From positions 744,001 to 808,000 of the forward strand of contig NZ_LHVH01000017.1 in NCBI RefSeq assembly GCF_001269885.1: DNA of 64,000 nt. The letters are read 5' to 3'. This stretch comes from Pseudomonas kilonensis. Its GTDB lineage: Bacteria > Pseudomonadota > Gammaproteobacteria > Pseudomonadales > Pseudomonadaceae. Positions 20,181 to 29,050 of this stretch are shown piece after piece (the stretch's first letter is position 1; every line of letters starts with the position of its first letter). Position numbers and translations under genes: made by a program. Below the pieces are notes generated by a model that searched no databases, had not been told where the DNA came from, and worked only from the letters and a program-made list of their open reading frames with translations.

Positions 20181-20244
20181 GGGCAGCTCAGGGCATGGTT
20201 TGAACGTGGGCGTTATACCGCGGCGGCCGGGGCCGTGGCACAAC

Positions 20245-20271
20245 CTGACAGAGTTGTAATGCAACTGTCAG
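20245..20271. promoter_or_regulatory. CopR-type operator
   Basis: CTGACAGAGTTGTAAT (20245-20260) fits the pseudomonad CopR site I recall, CTGACA-N5-GTAAT, and CTGTCAG at 20265-20271 completes an outer inverted repeat. It lies between copR and the cupredoxin gene, about 75 bases before the latter's ATG. Confidence 0.7.
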
Positions 20272-20337
20272 TCAATTGGCAGCCGCACCGATCTAGAGTC
20301 TTGGGCAAGTTGAACCTTACCTTGTCGGAGTATGAAC

Positions 20338-20883
20338 ATGTTGATGGTAAACCGTCTGATCCTGGCCGCCTCTGCGTGGGTTTTGAGTAGCTCGTTGTGG
20401 GCGTCGCCCGGTGCGCACTTTGATTTCGGCCAGCCCGCACCGGCGGCCAAGGCCAGTCGCACCATCGAGGTGGTGATGGGCGACATGTCGTTCAATCCCG
20501 GTACGCTGGATATCAAGGCGGGCGAGACGGTGCGGTTCGTACTGATCAATAAAGGCCAGTTGTTGCACGAATTCAACCTCGGTAACGCCGCGATGCATGC
20601 CCAGCACCAGCAGGAAATGCTCAAGATGCAACAGAGCGGCATGTTGACGCCGACCGGAATGAAGCCGGGAATGGACCATGCCTCGATGAATCCGGCCTCA
20701 ATGGGACACGGTGGTAAAGACGGCATGATGCGTCACGACGACGCTAACAGCGTGCTGGTTGAGCCGGGCAAGTCCGCCGAGCTGACCTGGGCTTTTGGCA
20801 AGGCTACCCGGCTGGAATTTGCCTGCAATGTCCCCGGTCATTACCAGGCCGGGATGAAGGGCAACCTGACAGTCAGTCAGTAA
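20338..20883 (+). CDS. periplasmic copper-binding cupredoxin
   Basis: A 181-residue exported protein with a signal peptide ending near SLWASP. The cupredoxin fold is seen in VVMGDMSFNPGTLDIKAGETVRFVLINKG, with candidate type-1 copper ligands His (LLHEF), Cys and His (FACNVPGH) and Met (YQAGM). Between them is an insertion rich in Met and His (about residues 85-140), as in copper-handling proteins. The ATG at 20338 has GGAG at 7-base spacing; the ATG at 20332 is too close to it. Likely a copper chaperone or sequestering protein induced by the divergent two-component system. Confidence 0.83.
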   Translation: MLMVNRLILAASAWVLSSSLWASPGAHFDFGQPAPAAKASRTIEVVMGDMSFNPGTLDIKAGETVRFVLINKGQLLHEFNLGNAAMHAQHQQEMLKMQQSGMLTPTGMKPGMDHASMNPASMGHGGKDGMMRHDDANSVLVEPGKSAELTWAFGKATRLEFACNVPGHYQAGMKGNLTVSQ

Positions 20884-20944
20884 GCACTCAAAGGCTGCGG
20901 CAAAGGCTGATAGAATCGGCTGATTCTTCAGTCAGGTTTCCGTC

Positions 20945-21775
20945 ATGCATCCCGCAGCCGAACATTCGCCGCTGGGCAAATCCAGCGAATACATCGCCAC
21001 GTACACGCCGTCACTGCTGTTCCCCATCCCGCGCACGGCGAAATGGGCGGAACTGGGCCTGACGGCCGAGACCCTGCCGTACAAAGGCGTGGATTTCTGG
21101 AACTGCTTCGAGCTGTCGTGGCTGCTGCCGTCCGGCAAGCCTGTGGTGGCCATCGGTGAATTCGCGATCCCGGCGGATTCGCCGAATATCATCGAGTCCA
21201 AATCCTTCAAGCTGTACCTCAACTCCTTGAACCAGACCCCGTTCGCCGATACCGCGAGCCTGGAAGCGACCCTGCGCCAGGACCTGTCGGCGGCTGCCGG
21301 CAAAGCAGTGGGCGTGCGGATCCGCAGCCTCAAGGACGTGGAACGTGAAGGCATCGTGGCGCTGCCCGGTACGTGCATCGACGATTTGGACATCAGCGTC
21401 GACTCCTACGCGCACCCGCGCCCGGAACTGCTGCGTTGCGATGCTTCGCGCATCGTCGAGCAAAGCCTGCACAGCCACTTGCTCAAGTCCAACTGCCCGG
21501 TGACCAGCCAGCCAGACTGGGGCAGCGTGGCGGTGGAATATCGCGGCGCGGCCCTGGACCCCGCCAGCCTGCTGGCCTACATCGTCAGCTTTCGCCAGCA
21601 TTCGGATTTCCATGAGCAGTGCGTGGAGCGGATCTTTCTCGACCTGCAGCGCTTGCTCAAGCCGGAGAAACTGACGGTGTACGCGCGGTATGTGCGGCGT
21701 GGCGGGCTGGATATCAACCCGTATCGCAGCACTGAAGACGTCCAACTGCCGAACCATCGCCTGGTCCGCCAATGA
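20945..21775 (+). CDS. queF: NADPH-dependent 7-cyano-7-deazaguanine reductase QueF
   Basis: QueF reduces preQ0 to preQ1 in queuosine biosynthesis. The 276-residue length marks the long, two-domain (unimodular) form. The catalytic Cys is in [14 protein letters not shown], with the Asp of PDWG nearby, and the substrate-binding [11 protein letters not shown] lies in the N-terminal half. Single gene, followed by a REP doublet and a terminator. Confidence 0.95.
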   Translation: MHPAAEHSPLGKSSEYIATYTPSLLFPIPRTAKWAELGLTAETLPYKGVDFWNCFELSWLLPSGKPVVAIGEFAIPADSPNIIESKSFKLYLNSLNQTPFADTASLEATLRQDLSAAAGKAVGVRIRSLKDVEREGIVALPGTCIDDLDISVDSYAHPRPELLRCDASRIVEQSLHSHLLKSNCPVTSQPDWGSVAVEYRGAALDPASLLAYIVSFRQHSDFHEQCVERIFLDLQRLLKPEKLTVYARYVRRGGLDINPYRSTEDVQLPNHRLVRQ

Positions 21776-21783
21776 GTATCTAA

Positions 21784-21873
21784 TGTGGGAGCGGGCTTGC
21801 TCGCGAAGGCGGTGTATCAGTCGACATCCATTTGGCTGACACACCGCCTTCGCGAGCAAGCCCGCTCCCACAG
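21784..21873. repeat. REP doublet
   Basis: GTGGGAGCGGGCTTGCTCGC and its inverted copy flank GTGTATCAG...CTGACACAC, itself an inverted pair, so the whole 90 bases could fold into one long hairpin. Confidence 0.88.
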
Positions 21874-21900
21874 TGGATTGCATTTCAGATTGCCAACATT

Positions 21901-21933
21901 AAAAAGCCCCGCTAGCGATAGCAGGGCTTTTTG
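21901..21933. terminator. bidirectional terminator between queF and the DUF4404 gene
   Basis: AAAAAGCCCCGCT / AGCAGGGCTTTTT stem around a GCGAT loop, with A and T runs on the two sides, so it can serve both convergent genes. Confidence 0.8.
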
Positions 21934-21945
21934 CATTTAAAGGGT

Positions 21946-22209
21946 TCAGATCCCCATATTGCCCAAGGCTTGCACGATGTTGCGCAAGGTCCCGGCAAGG
22001 GTGGGGTGTTCCACCTCGAAGCGTTCGACCGCCAGGTTCACATTGTCGGCGAGGTTGTTGTCCGGCGCTTTGGTTTCCAGCTCAAGCTCAAGTTCGATCT
22101 TTTGCATCAGCGCGTGCAGGTCATCGCGCTCGACTTCGGAAAGTGGTGGATTCTGTTCCAATTGCTCGCGCAGTTTGTTGAGCTGTTCTTGCAGTTCGCG
22201 GGCAGGCAT
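21946..22209 (-). CDS. DUF4404 family protein
   Basis: A small acidic, helical cytoplasmic protein of 87 residues from the ATG at 22209 (MPARELQEQLNKLREQL). It has a coiled-coil-like N-terminal half and ends HPTLAGTLRNIVQALGNMGI, which I recognise as the DUF4404 pattern. No function is known. Upstream frame to 22242 has no family resemblance. Confidence 0.75.
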   Translation of the reverse strand: MPARELQEQLNKLREQLEQNPPLSEVERDDLHALMQKIELELELETKAPDNNLADNVNLAVERFEVEHPTLAGTLRNIVQALGNMGI

Positions 22210-22318
22210 TGGCGTACTCCCTTTATTGATAGGCACAGCCATGGACCGCGACGCTGGGTCAAAAGTCCGTGGCTTGCCTTAAGAGTAATCCACACTCACG
22301 CTCCCTGCATGATCCCGG

Positions 22319-22939
22319 TCATGGCTTCTCGCCTTTGAGTCGGCGCAGGCTGATGTCCGCCAGGCAAGTGTCGAGTTCGCCCAGGTGATCGATCACCGAA
22401 TGCACCCCCAGGCCGAACAATTGCACGGTGGCCTTGGCGCGCTTGGTTTCCCGCTCCTGTTGGCTCAGCGCCTGCCATTCGCCAGGCGCCAGGCCACACA
22501 GCGAGCCGCAGGACGCCAGGCCGATGGTCCACAAACCGGCGTTGAGCCCCGACTGCAACAACCGGGGTTCGCCACTGACCAACACGCAACCGTCCAGTTG
22601 CTGGACATTGAGCGCCATCAGCGCCTGCCAACAGGCATGCGGCGCCGGCCAAGGATTATTTGTTGCTGGAAGTTGCGGCGGTTTGATCCATGTCGGCAAT
22701 GAAGCCGCCAGGGCATGGCTGACGGCAGGTGGCAGTTCGTCGAGCCAGGCGCAGGGGATTTCCTGGCGCTGCAAGTGGTGCAAGCTCTCAAGGGCGCCCG
22801 GTGTCGGCTGTGCATGCTCATCCGGCGCTGCCCCTGGCTGACGGATGCGTGCGCCGAAATCCACCAGGCATCCGCTCAGGCCAAACAGGACGGCGGTCAG
22901 GCTGGCGGCGGGGAGGGGCAGGGTTTCGGGGCGGGGCAT
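22319..22939 (-). CDS. HAD-superfamily-like protein lacking catalytic aspartates
   Basis: A 206-residue protein with the size and layout of a haloacid dehalogenase-like phosphatase related to phosphonoacetaldehyde hydrolases. Strand 1 reads VLFGLSGCLVDFG where active enzymes have F-D-x-D-G-T/V-L: both the nucleophile and the acid/base Asp are replaced (Gly and Ser). A C-terminal ...HSVIDHLGEL resembles the usual motif IV region. It is therefore probably catalytically dead or repurposed. No operon partner. Confidence 0.6.
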   Translation of the reverse strand: MPRPETLPLPAASLTAVLFGLSGCLVDFGARIRQPGAAPDEHAQPTPGALESLHHLQRQEIPCAWLDELPPAVSHALAASLPTWIKPPQLPATNNPWPAPHACWQALMALNVQQLDGCVLVSGEPRLLQSGLNAGLWTIGLASCGSLCGLAPGEWQALSQQERETKRAKATVQLFGLGVHSVIDHLGELDTCLADISLRRLKGEKP

Positions 22940-23140
22940 GGGAACGTCCTTGAAATAACCAGCAGCCTAAAGGGCCACGATGACAGTCCGGTGACAGTGA
23001 AATGAAGGGCAGTGGTCGCGGAAACGTCCTACGCCCGCTTGTTTTTTCGGTGCTGCCTATCCACGCGTTCCGTCTTATACTAGCCAGCTTACCGCCTGGG
23101 CTCGGCGCCCTTGCTTGAACAATCCAAGGAGTTTTCCTCT

Positions 23141-23830
23141 ATGCGCTGGAGCCATCGTCTAGCTCAGCTGTGTCTTTCCACCTGCGCCCTGCTGGTACCG
23201 TTCGCCACTCAGGCCGCCACGGAAGAAGATCCTTGGGAAAGCATCAACCGTCCAATCTTCACCTTCAACGACACTGTTGATACCTATGCGCTCAAGCCAC
23301 TGGCCCAGGGTTATCAATACGTGACGCCGCAGTTCCTCGAAGACGGCATCCACAACATGTTCCGCAACATCGGTGACGTCGGCAACCTGGCCAATAACGT
23401 GCTGCAGGCCAAGCCGGCCGCTGCCGGGGTCGACACCGCCCGGTTGGTCTTCAACACCACCTTCGGCCTGCTGGGCTTCTTCGATGTGGGCACCCAGATG
23501 GGCCTGCAGCGCAGCGATGAAGATTTTGGCCAGACCCTGGGCTACTGGGGCCTGGGCAGTGGGCCGTATCTGATGTTGCCGCTGTTGGGGCCAAGCACCC
23601 TGCGTGACGCGCCGGCCAAACTGGTCGATGACTACACGGCCCCGTATCGTTATATCGATAACGTCTCGGTGCGTAACTCTATTCGAGGCCTGAACGTCGT
23701 CGACACCCGCGCCAGCCTGCTGTCGGCCGAGAAGATGGTGAGCGGCGACAAGTATGTCTTCATCCGCAACGCCTACCTGCAAAACCGCGAATTCAAGGTC
23801 AAGGATGGCCAGGTCGAAGACGATTTTTAA
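23141..23830 (+). CDS. mlaA: MlaA/VacJ family outer-membrane lipid asymmetry protein
   Basis: A 229-residue protein of the Mla pathway that removes phospholipids from the outer leaflet of the outer membrane. Family signature: EEDPWESINRPIFTFND, then NNVLQAKP, DFGQTLGYWGLGSGPYLMLPLLGPS. It starts at the ATG 23141 after AAGGAG. The signal peptide ends PFATQAA and looks type I; there is no convincing lipobox Cys, in contrast to the E. coli lipoprotein. Single gene ahead of rssB. Confidence 0.9.
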   Translation: MRWSHRLAQLCLSTCALLVPFATQAATEEDPWESINRPIFTFNDTVDTYALKPLAQGYQYVTPQFLEDGIHNMFRNIGDVGNLANNVLQAKPAAAGVDTARLVFNTTFGLLGFFDVGTQMGLQRSDEDFGQTLGYWGLGSGPYLMLPLLGPSTLRDAPAKLVDDYTAPYRYIDNVSVRNSIRGLNVVDTRASLLSAEKMVSGDKYVFIRNAYLQNREFKVKDGQVEDDF

Positions 23831-23850
23831 TTTCGACCTGTAAAACCACG

Positions 23851-23877
23851 AAGGCGGCCCAAAAGGCCGCCTTTTGT
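23851..23877 (+). terminator. intrinsic terminator after mlaA
   Basis: AAGGCGGCC / GGCCGCCTT stem with CAAAA loop and a short T run. Confidence 0.85.
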
Positions 23878-24175
23878 GCTTTGGCGTCGGCTTTGAGCAG
23901 GTTTGATCCTTCCATTGAGTTACGCTTCGCTCGGTTCTTATAACTCTCTGTGCTTTGACAAATAAAGACGGCAAGCGGCTATCTGCATGAGCTTGAAACG
24001 CCCCGCGGATGGGAGTACCGTCTGCGCCTTAGAAGGGCACCTCTGATGTAGTTGTGTGTAGGGCAAAGGCCTGAAGCCGGTACGACAGAGAGGCTAGAAA
24101 GCGAATCCAGTAGTGCGTGCCAGGCCAGACCGCCCAGCCCGCTACGCCAACCTAATTCTGGCGCCGTTTGCCCAC
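23878..24175. other. intergenic region before rssB
   Basis: About 300 bases with no supported gene. It presumably holds the rssB promoter and leader. I see no REP, no RNA gene and no convincing operator. Confidence 0.4.
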
Positions 24176-25357
24176 ATGCCAAAAACCAGTGCCACGCTGC
24201 TGATAATCGATGATGACGAAGTGGTGCGAGCCAGTCTCGCAGCCTACTTGGAAGACAGTGGTTTCAGCGTCCTGCAGGCCAGCAATGGCCAACAGGGTCT
24301 TCAGGTATTCGAGCAAGACAAGCCCGACCTGGTCATCTGCGACCTGCGCATGCCGCAGATGGGCGGACTCGAACTCATTCGCCAGGTCACCGAGATTTCC
24401 TCGCAGACCCCGGTGATCGTGGTTTCGGGCGCGGGCGTGATGAACGACGCGGTCGAGGCATTGCGCCTGGGCGCGGCGGATTACCTGATCAAGCCCCTTG
24501 AAGACCTCGCGGTGCTCGAGCACTCGGTGCGCCGGGCCTTGGACCGTTCGCGGCTGTTGTTGGAGAACCAGCGTTACCGCGAAAAGCTGGAAACCGCCAA
24601 CCGCGAACTGGAAGCCAGCCTGAACCTGTTGCAGGAAGACCAGAACGCCGGGCGCCAGGTGCAGATGAACATGCTGCCGGTCAGCCCCTGGACCGTCGAC
24701 GATTTCCGTTTTGCCCACCAGATCATCCCGTCGCTGTACCTGTCGGGCGATTTCGTGGACTATTTCCGGGTCGATGAACGACGTGTGGCGTTCTACCTGG
24801 CGGACGTTTCCGGCCATGGTGCTTCTTCGGCATTCGTGACGGTGCTGTTGAAATTCATGACCACACGCCTGTTGTTCGAATCCAAGCGCAACGGCACGCT
24901 GCCAGAGTTCAAGCCCTCGGAAGTCCTTGGGCATATCAACCGAGGCCTGATCAGTTGTAAGCTGGGCAAACACGTCACAATGGTCGGTGGAGTCATCGAC
25001 GAGGAGACTGGTTTGTTGACCTATAGCATCGGCGGTCACCTGCCTTTGCCTGTGTTGTATACACCAGACAGCGTTCGTTACCTGGAAGGGCGTGGTTTAC
25101 CGGTGGGCCTGTTCAACGAGGCCACCTACGAAGACCACGTACTGGAATTGCCGCCGACATTCAGCCTGACGCTGATGTCTGATGGCATTTTGGACCTTTT
25201 GACAGAACCTACACTCAAAGAGAAAGAAGCGGCCTTGCCTGAACGGGTGAGTGCAGCGGGCGGCAGCCTGGAAGGCTTGCGTCAAGTGTTTGGATTAGCC
25301 ACGCTCGGGGAGATGCCGGATGATATCGCCCTGTTAGTGTTGAGCAGGAACCTTTGA
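24176..25357 (+). CDS. rssB: response regulator with PP2C-type phosphatase domain, RssB-like
   Basis: A 393-residue cytoplasmic regulator: receiver domain (LLIIDDDEVVRASL, phospho-acceptor in LVICDLRMPQMGG, Lys in LIKPL), a coiled linker near residues 135-165 and a SpoIIE/PP2C phosphatase domain (YLADVSGHGASSAF, SDGILDL, PDDIALLVL). It starts at the ATG 24176. The next gene encodes a STAS protein and overlaps by one base. In pseudomonads this RssB-RssC pair next to tal is linked to stress sigma factor control; the likely reaction is dephosphorylation of RssC. Confidence 0.85.
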   Translation: MPKTSATLLIIDDDEVVRASLAAYLEDSGFSVLQASNGQQGLQVFEQDKPDLVICDLRMPQMGGLELIRQVTEISSQTPVIVVSGAGVMNDAVEALRLGAADYLIKPLEDLAVLEHSVRRALDRSRLLLENQRYREKLETANRELEASLNLLQEDQNAGRQVQMNMLPVSPWTVDDFRFAHQIIPSLYLSGDFVDYFRVDERRVAFYLADVSGHGASSAFVTVLLKFMTTRLLFESKRNGTLPEFKPSEVLGHINRGLISCKLGKHVTMVGGVIDEETGLLTYSIGGHLPLPVLYTPDSVRYLEGRGLPVGLFNEATYEDHVLELPPTFSLTLMSDGILDLLTEPTLKEKEAALPERVSAAGGSLEGLRQVFGLATLGEMPDDIALLVLSRNL

Positions 25358-25839
25358 TGAGTACCGGTAGAATCCAGTTCGCCGAGCAGGACGGCACCTT
25401 TGTCCTGAAGTTTGTCGGTGAAGTGCGCCTGACCCTGTGTTCGGCGCTGGATGCGACTATTGAGCGGATCTTCACCTCGCTGAACTTCAGCGCCATCGTG
25501 ATCGACCTGACCGAAACCCGCAGCATCGACAGCACCACATTGGGCCTGCTGGCCAAACTGTCGATCCTGTCGCGGCAGAAGGTCGGCCTGCTGCCGACAG
25601 TCGTCACCACCCACAACGACATTACCCGTCTGCTGCAATCGATGGGCTTCGACCAGGTGTTCAACATCGTGGGCGACCCTGTGCCGTGCCCGGAATGCCT
25701 GGACGACCTGCCTGACCAGGACCAGTCCGAAGAAGAAGTGCGGATCAAGGTGCTCGAAGCCCACAAGATCCTGATGGGGCTCAACGACTCCAATCGTGAA
25801 GCCTTCCATGACCTGGTGAATGCGCTAGAGGGGCCTTGA
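25357..25839 (+). CDS. rssC: STAS-domain anti-sigma factor antagonist, RssC-like
   Basis: A 160-residue protein whose first 100 residues form a STAS domain; the phosphorylatable Ser is expected in TRSIDSTTLGLL (IDS). The C-terminal extension has CPEC and an acidic linker. Its ATG overlaps the rssB stop (TGATG), which implies coupled translation with its presumed phosphatase. It should bind an anti-sigma factor in its unphosphorylated form; that partner is not in the window. Confidence 0.85.
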   Translation: MSTGRIQFAEQDGTFVLKFVGEVRLTLCSALDATIERIFTSLNFSAIVIDLTETRSIDSTTLGLLAKLSILSRQKVGLLPTVVTTHNDITRLLQSMGFDQVFNIVGDPVPCPECLDDLPDQDQSEEEVRIKVLEAHKILMGLNDSNREAFHDLVNALEGP

Positions 25840-25866
25840 CCTCGGGGCATGTATTGGCCTGACGGA

Positions 25867-25965
25867 CGCCTTCGCGAGCAAGCCCGCTCCCACAGGTCTT
25901 GCGCCGGTCAAAAAAACTGAATCCTACCCAAATCCCCCTGTGGGAGCGGGCTTGCTCGCGAAAGC
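25867..25965. repeat. REP doublet
   Basis: GCCTTCGCGAGCAAGCCCGC and the inverted GCGGGCTTGCTCGCGAAAGC enclose a 45-base spacer between rssC and tal. Confidence 0.85.
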
Positions 25966-26010
25966 GCCGGTTCAGCCACCTGATCCCTCAGCGCGAAGCC
26001 AAATCCCAAT

Positions 26011-26046
26011 AAAAAAGGGCGAACCCACCAAGGTTCGCCCTTTTTG
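26011..26046. terminator. terminator serving tal (and rssC)
   Basis: AAAAAGGGCGAACC / GGTTCGCCCTTTTT stem with a CACCAA loop; A and T runs on both sides make it usable in both directions. Confidence 0.88.
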
Positions 26047-26064
26047 CATGCCTTGTGAATCAGC

Positions 26065-26991
26065 TCAAAGCTTGGCTTGCAGCAACGCCTCCAGCTTCTC
26101 CTGGTCCCGGGCAAACTGACGAATACCTTCTGCCAGTTTCTCGGTCGCCATGGCGTCCTCGTTGGACAACCAGCGGAACTGCGTTTCATTGAGGATCAAG
26201 CGCGTTTCCCCGGCTTGCCCTGGCGCCAGCTTGCGCTCCAGCTTGCCTTCGTCGGCTGCCAGTTTTTCCAGCAGGTCCGGGCTGACGGTCAGGCGGTCGC
26301 AGCCGGCCAGTTGCTCGATCTGGTTGAGGTTGCGGAAGCTCGCGCCCATGACCACGGTCTTGTAGTCATTGGCCTTGTAGTAGTTGTAGATGCGCGTCAC
26401 CGACTGCACGCCCGGATCATCAGCGCCGGTATAGTCGTTGCCATTGGCTTTCTTGTACCAGTCGTAGATACGGCCCACGAACGGCGAAATCAGGAACACC
26501 CCGGCATCGGCGCAGGCGGCGGCCTGGGCGAAGGAGAACAGCAAGGTCAGGTTGCACTGGATGCCTTCACGCTCCAGCTGCTCGGCGGCACGAATGCCTT
26601 CCCAGGTGGAAGCGATCTTGATCAGCACGCGCTCGCGGCCAATGCCGGCCTTGTCGTACAGATCGATCAGGCGATGCGCACGCTTCAACATGGCCTCGGT
26701 GTCGAACGACAGGCGCGCGTCCACTTCAGTGGAAATACGCCCAGGGATCACTTTCAGAATTTCTTGCCCGACCGCCACGGCAAAACGGTCGCTGGCCAGG
26801 CCCACATCGCCCTTGCAGTCCGCCACACAGGCGTTCAGCTGTTCGGCATAACCTTGAATGGCCGAGGCCTTGAGCAGCAGGGAAGGGTTGGTGGTCGCGT
26901 CCACGGGTTTGACGCGGGCGATGGCCTCGAAGTCGCCGGTATCGGCCACGACGGTGGTGAATTGTTTGAGTTGTTCCAGCTTGGAAGTCAT
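26065..26991 (-). CDS. tal: transaldolase
   Basis: Transaldolase of the non-oxidative pentose phosphate pathway, 308 residues (classical TalB type). The ATG at 26991 begins [32 protein letters not shown] and the Schiff-base Lys in [17 protein letters not shown] are present. Neighbours dusA (upstream on the same strand, 178 bases away) and rssBC match the P. aeruginosa order. Confidence 0.97.
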   Translation of the reverse strand: MTSKLEQLKQFTTVVADTGDFEAIARVKPVDATTNPSLLLKASAIQGYAEQLNACVADCKGDVGLASDRFAVAVGQEILKVIPGRISTEVDARLSFDTEAMLKRAHRLIDLYDKAGIGRERVLIKIASTWEGIRAAEQLEREGIQCNLTLLFSFAQAAACADAGVFLISPFVGRIYDWYKKANGNDYTGADDPGVQSVTRIYNYYKANDYKTVVMGASFRNLNQIEQLAGCDRLTVSPDLLEKLAADEGKLERKLAPGQAGETRLILNETQFRWLSNEDAMATEKLAEGIRQFARDQEKLEALLQAKL

Positions 26992-27169
26992 GAGCGTGCT
27001 CTGTCCTATGGGTCCGTTGACATTACCCGAGGGCCGGCAGCCACTCAAGGGCGTGAAGGGGTATCGACGGGCCCCAGCGGCAACAACCTGAAAACGGCTG
27101 TTTGAAAGGCCGGGGCGGTATCGGTAGATACGATGCCAAAACAGCGCGCAGGTTCAAAGCAAGTGACGG

Positions 27170-28156
27170 TTAACGCCCTTCCAGCAGTTGCCCCGCCTGA
27201 TCCAGCAGCGCCAATGGATCCTTGGTTTTGTGAATATCCACCGACAACAACTGCCGAAACCGCCGCGCCCCCGGGAACCCGGTGCCCAGGCCCAACACGT
27301 GACGAGTGATGTGATGCATCGCCCCGCCAGCGGCCAGGTGATCGGCGATATAAGGTCGCAACTGCGCCAGCGCCTCGGCCCGGGTGATGATCGGCGCGGT
27401 GCTGCCGAACAGCTGCTGATCGACTTCAGCCAGCAGATACGGGTTGTGATAGGCCTCGCGCCCCAGCATCACACCGTCGAAGGTCTGCAAATGCTCGTGG
27501 CACGCCTCCAGCGTCTTGATCCCGCCGTTGAGCACAATCTCCAACTCCGGAAAATCCGCCTTCAACCGCGCAGCCACGTCATAACGCAGCGGCGGGATGT
27601 CGCGATTCTCCTTCGGCGACAACCCCTCCAGAATCGCAATCCGCGCATGCACGGTAAAACTCGTGCAACCGGCCTCCCGCACCGTCCCGACAAACTCACA
27701 CAACTGCTCGTAACTGTCCCGCCCATTGATCCCGATGCGATGCTTGACCGTCACCGGAATCGACACCGCATCGCGCATGGCCTTCACACAGTCAGCCACC
27801 AAATCCGGATGCCCCATCAGGCAGGCGCCGATCATATTGTTCTGCACCCGATCGCTGGGGCAGCCGACGTTGAGGTTCACCTCATCGTAGCCGTGGTCCT
27901 GGGCCATACGGGCGCAGGCGGCCAGGTCGGCTGGGACGCTGCCGCCCAGTTGCAGGGCTAGCGGGTGTTCGGATGGGTGGTGGCGTAGGAAACGTTCGTG
28001 GTCACCGTTGAGTAGCGCGCCGGTGGTGACCATTTCGGTGTAGAGCAGGGCGTGTTTGGAGAGGATGCGTAGGAAGAAGCGACAGTGGGCGTCGGTCCAG
28101 TCCATCATCGGGGCGACGGAGAAGCGGTGGGAGAGTGGTGCAGTTTGTAAGGGCAT
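27170..28156 (-). CDS. dusA: tRNA-dihydrouridine synthase A
   Basis: A 328-residue flavoenzyme reducing uridine 20/20a in the tRNA D-loop. The FMN-binding start HRFSVAPMMDWTDAHCR, catalytic Cys in NVGCPSDRVQNN, and HARIAILEGLSPKENR are clear. Its first codons are a known integration target of genomic islands, and the sequence upstream of the ATG here is accessory DNA. A displaced diverged copy of the first 24 codons lies at 37207-37281, so the 5' end of this gene was probably supplied by the integrated element. Confidence 0.96.
   Translation of the reverse strand: MPLQTAPLSHRFSVAPMMDWTDAHCRFFLRILSKHALLYTEMVTTGALLNGDHERFLRHHPSEHPLALQLGGSVPADLAACARMAQDHGYDEVNLNVGCPSDRVQNNMIGACLMGHPDLVADCVKAMRDAVSIPVTVKHRIGINGRDSYEQLCEFVGTVREAGCTSFTVHARIAILEGLSPKENRDIPPLRYDVAARLKADFPELEIVLNGGIKTLEACHEHLQTFDGVMLGREAYHNPYLLAEVDQQLFGSTAPIITRAEALAQLRPYIADHLAAGGAMHHITRHVLGLGTGFPGARRFRQLLSVDIHKTKDPLALLDQAGQLLEGR
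28099..28130. other. putative attachment site in dusA (proximal end)
   Basis: The 32 bases covering dusA codons for about SVAPMMDW match 37215-37246 at 28 of 32 positions, with the core TCCATCAT-GGGGCGACGGA shared. I read the pair as the two ends of a dusA-integrated element. Confidence 0.6.
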
Positions 28157-28187
28157 TGGGAATCTGATTCATCGGGGCGAATGGACG

Positions 28188-28201
28188 CAGTTTATCAGGG
28201 A
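28188..28201. repeat. direct repeat flanking the brnTA cassette (left)
   Basis: CAGTTTATCAGGGA, identical to 28999-29012. The brnTA genes and their terminator lie between the two copies. Confidence 0.6.
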
Positions 28202-28333
28202 TGCTTGTCGGGTACTTGGCGGGCTCTCAAGCCTAGCCACTCAATCTTTGATGACAACCTGGCAGAGCGGATGCTCGGTCAGTGTTTCAACTCACACCTT
28301 GTGTTGATGATTTAATGTGGCTACGATAATTGC

Positions 28334-28609
28334 ATGCAGATTACTTATGACCCAGCCAAAGACACTCGCAACGTCGAAGAACGTGGACTTCCGTTTGCCC
28401 TCGTGCGGGACTTTGAATGGTCTACAGCATTGATCCTGGAAGATGATCGATTCGACTACGGCGAGTGTCGTTATCGGGCGATGGGGTACATAGGGGATCG
28501 GCTGCATGTCGTAGTGTTTACCCCACGGGGTGACGCGGTCCACGTCATCAGCTTTCGTAAAGCCAACAAACGGGAGGTCAAAAATTATGACCAAGAAACC
28601 CAGTCCTGA
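28334..28609 (+). CDS. brnT: BrnT family toxin
   Basis: A 91-residue RelE-fold ribonuclease toxin of the BrnTA type II system. Family pattern is clear: YDPAKDTRNVEERGLPF, DFEWSTALILEDDR, GYIGDRLHVVVFT, VHVISFRKANKREVKNY. The gene order toxin-antitoxin and the 23-base overlap with brnA are typical. First gene of the island next to dusA. Confidence 0.92.
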   Translation: MQITYDPAKDTRNVEERGLPFALVRDFEWSTALILEDDRFDYGECRYRAMGYIGDRLHVVVFTPRGDAVHVISFRKANKREVKNYDQETQS

Positions 28610-28895
28610 GAGGGTCGATACGGCAAACCCCGAATGGTCGACCGAAGACTTTGCCAAAGCCAAACCAGCCAGCGAGGTGCTTGGGGGATTGTTTGGCAAA
28701 GCTCAGGCAAAGGAAATGCTCAAGCCAAAGCGTGGTCGACCCAAGTCGGTAGCCACTAAAGAGCACGTCAATGTTCGTTTCGATGCTGACGTGCTGGAGA
28801 GATTCAGAGCTTCTGGCCCGGGCTGGCAAACACGGATGAACGCCGCCTTGGCCGATTGGCTCAAGACGCATACACCAGAAGAACTGAAGGCTTAG
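28587..28895 (+). CDS. brnA: BrnA family antitoxin
   Basis: A 102-residue antitoxin. The ATG at 28587 follows GGGAGG inside the end of brnT. The C-terminal part KEHVNVRFDADVLERFRASGPGWQTRMN has the ribbon-helix-helix pattern of the BrnA family (PF14384), which represses the operon and neutralises BrnT. A terminator follows 28 bases later. Confidence 0.92.
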   Translation: MTKKPSPERVDTANPEWSTEDFAKAKPASEVLGGLFGKAQAKEMLKPKRGRPKSVATKEHVNVRFDADVLERFRASGPGWQTRMNAALADWLKTHTPEELKA

Positions 28896-28922
28896 TCGCC
28901 AAATATTATTCGCAAAATAATT

Positions 28923-28946
28923 AGCCGCCGATAAGGCGGCTTTTTG
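28923..28946 (+). terminator. terminator after brnTA
   Basis: AGCCGCC-GATAA-GGCGGCT followed by TTTTG. Confidence 0.85.
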
Positions 28947-28998
28947 TTGTCTGCTGATTAGCTTTGTCTCGGTAGCGGTATAAGCGAGGCGGATGGCA

Positions 28999-29012
28999 CA
29001 GTTTATCAGGGA
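28999..29012. repeat. direct repeat flanking the brnTA cassette (right)
   Basis: Second copy of CAGTTTATCAGGGA, 811 bases from the first. The upstream bases (ATGG..CAG) are also similar. Confidence 0.6.
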
Positions 29013-29050
29013 AGGGCAGGAGGTGTTGGGAGTGCAATATTGCGCCGACT

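Noticed and set aside
20884..20944. preQ1 riboswitch before queF
   Set aside because: Only about 60 bases separate the genes and no aptamer-like C-rich pseudoknot sequence is seen.
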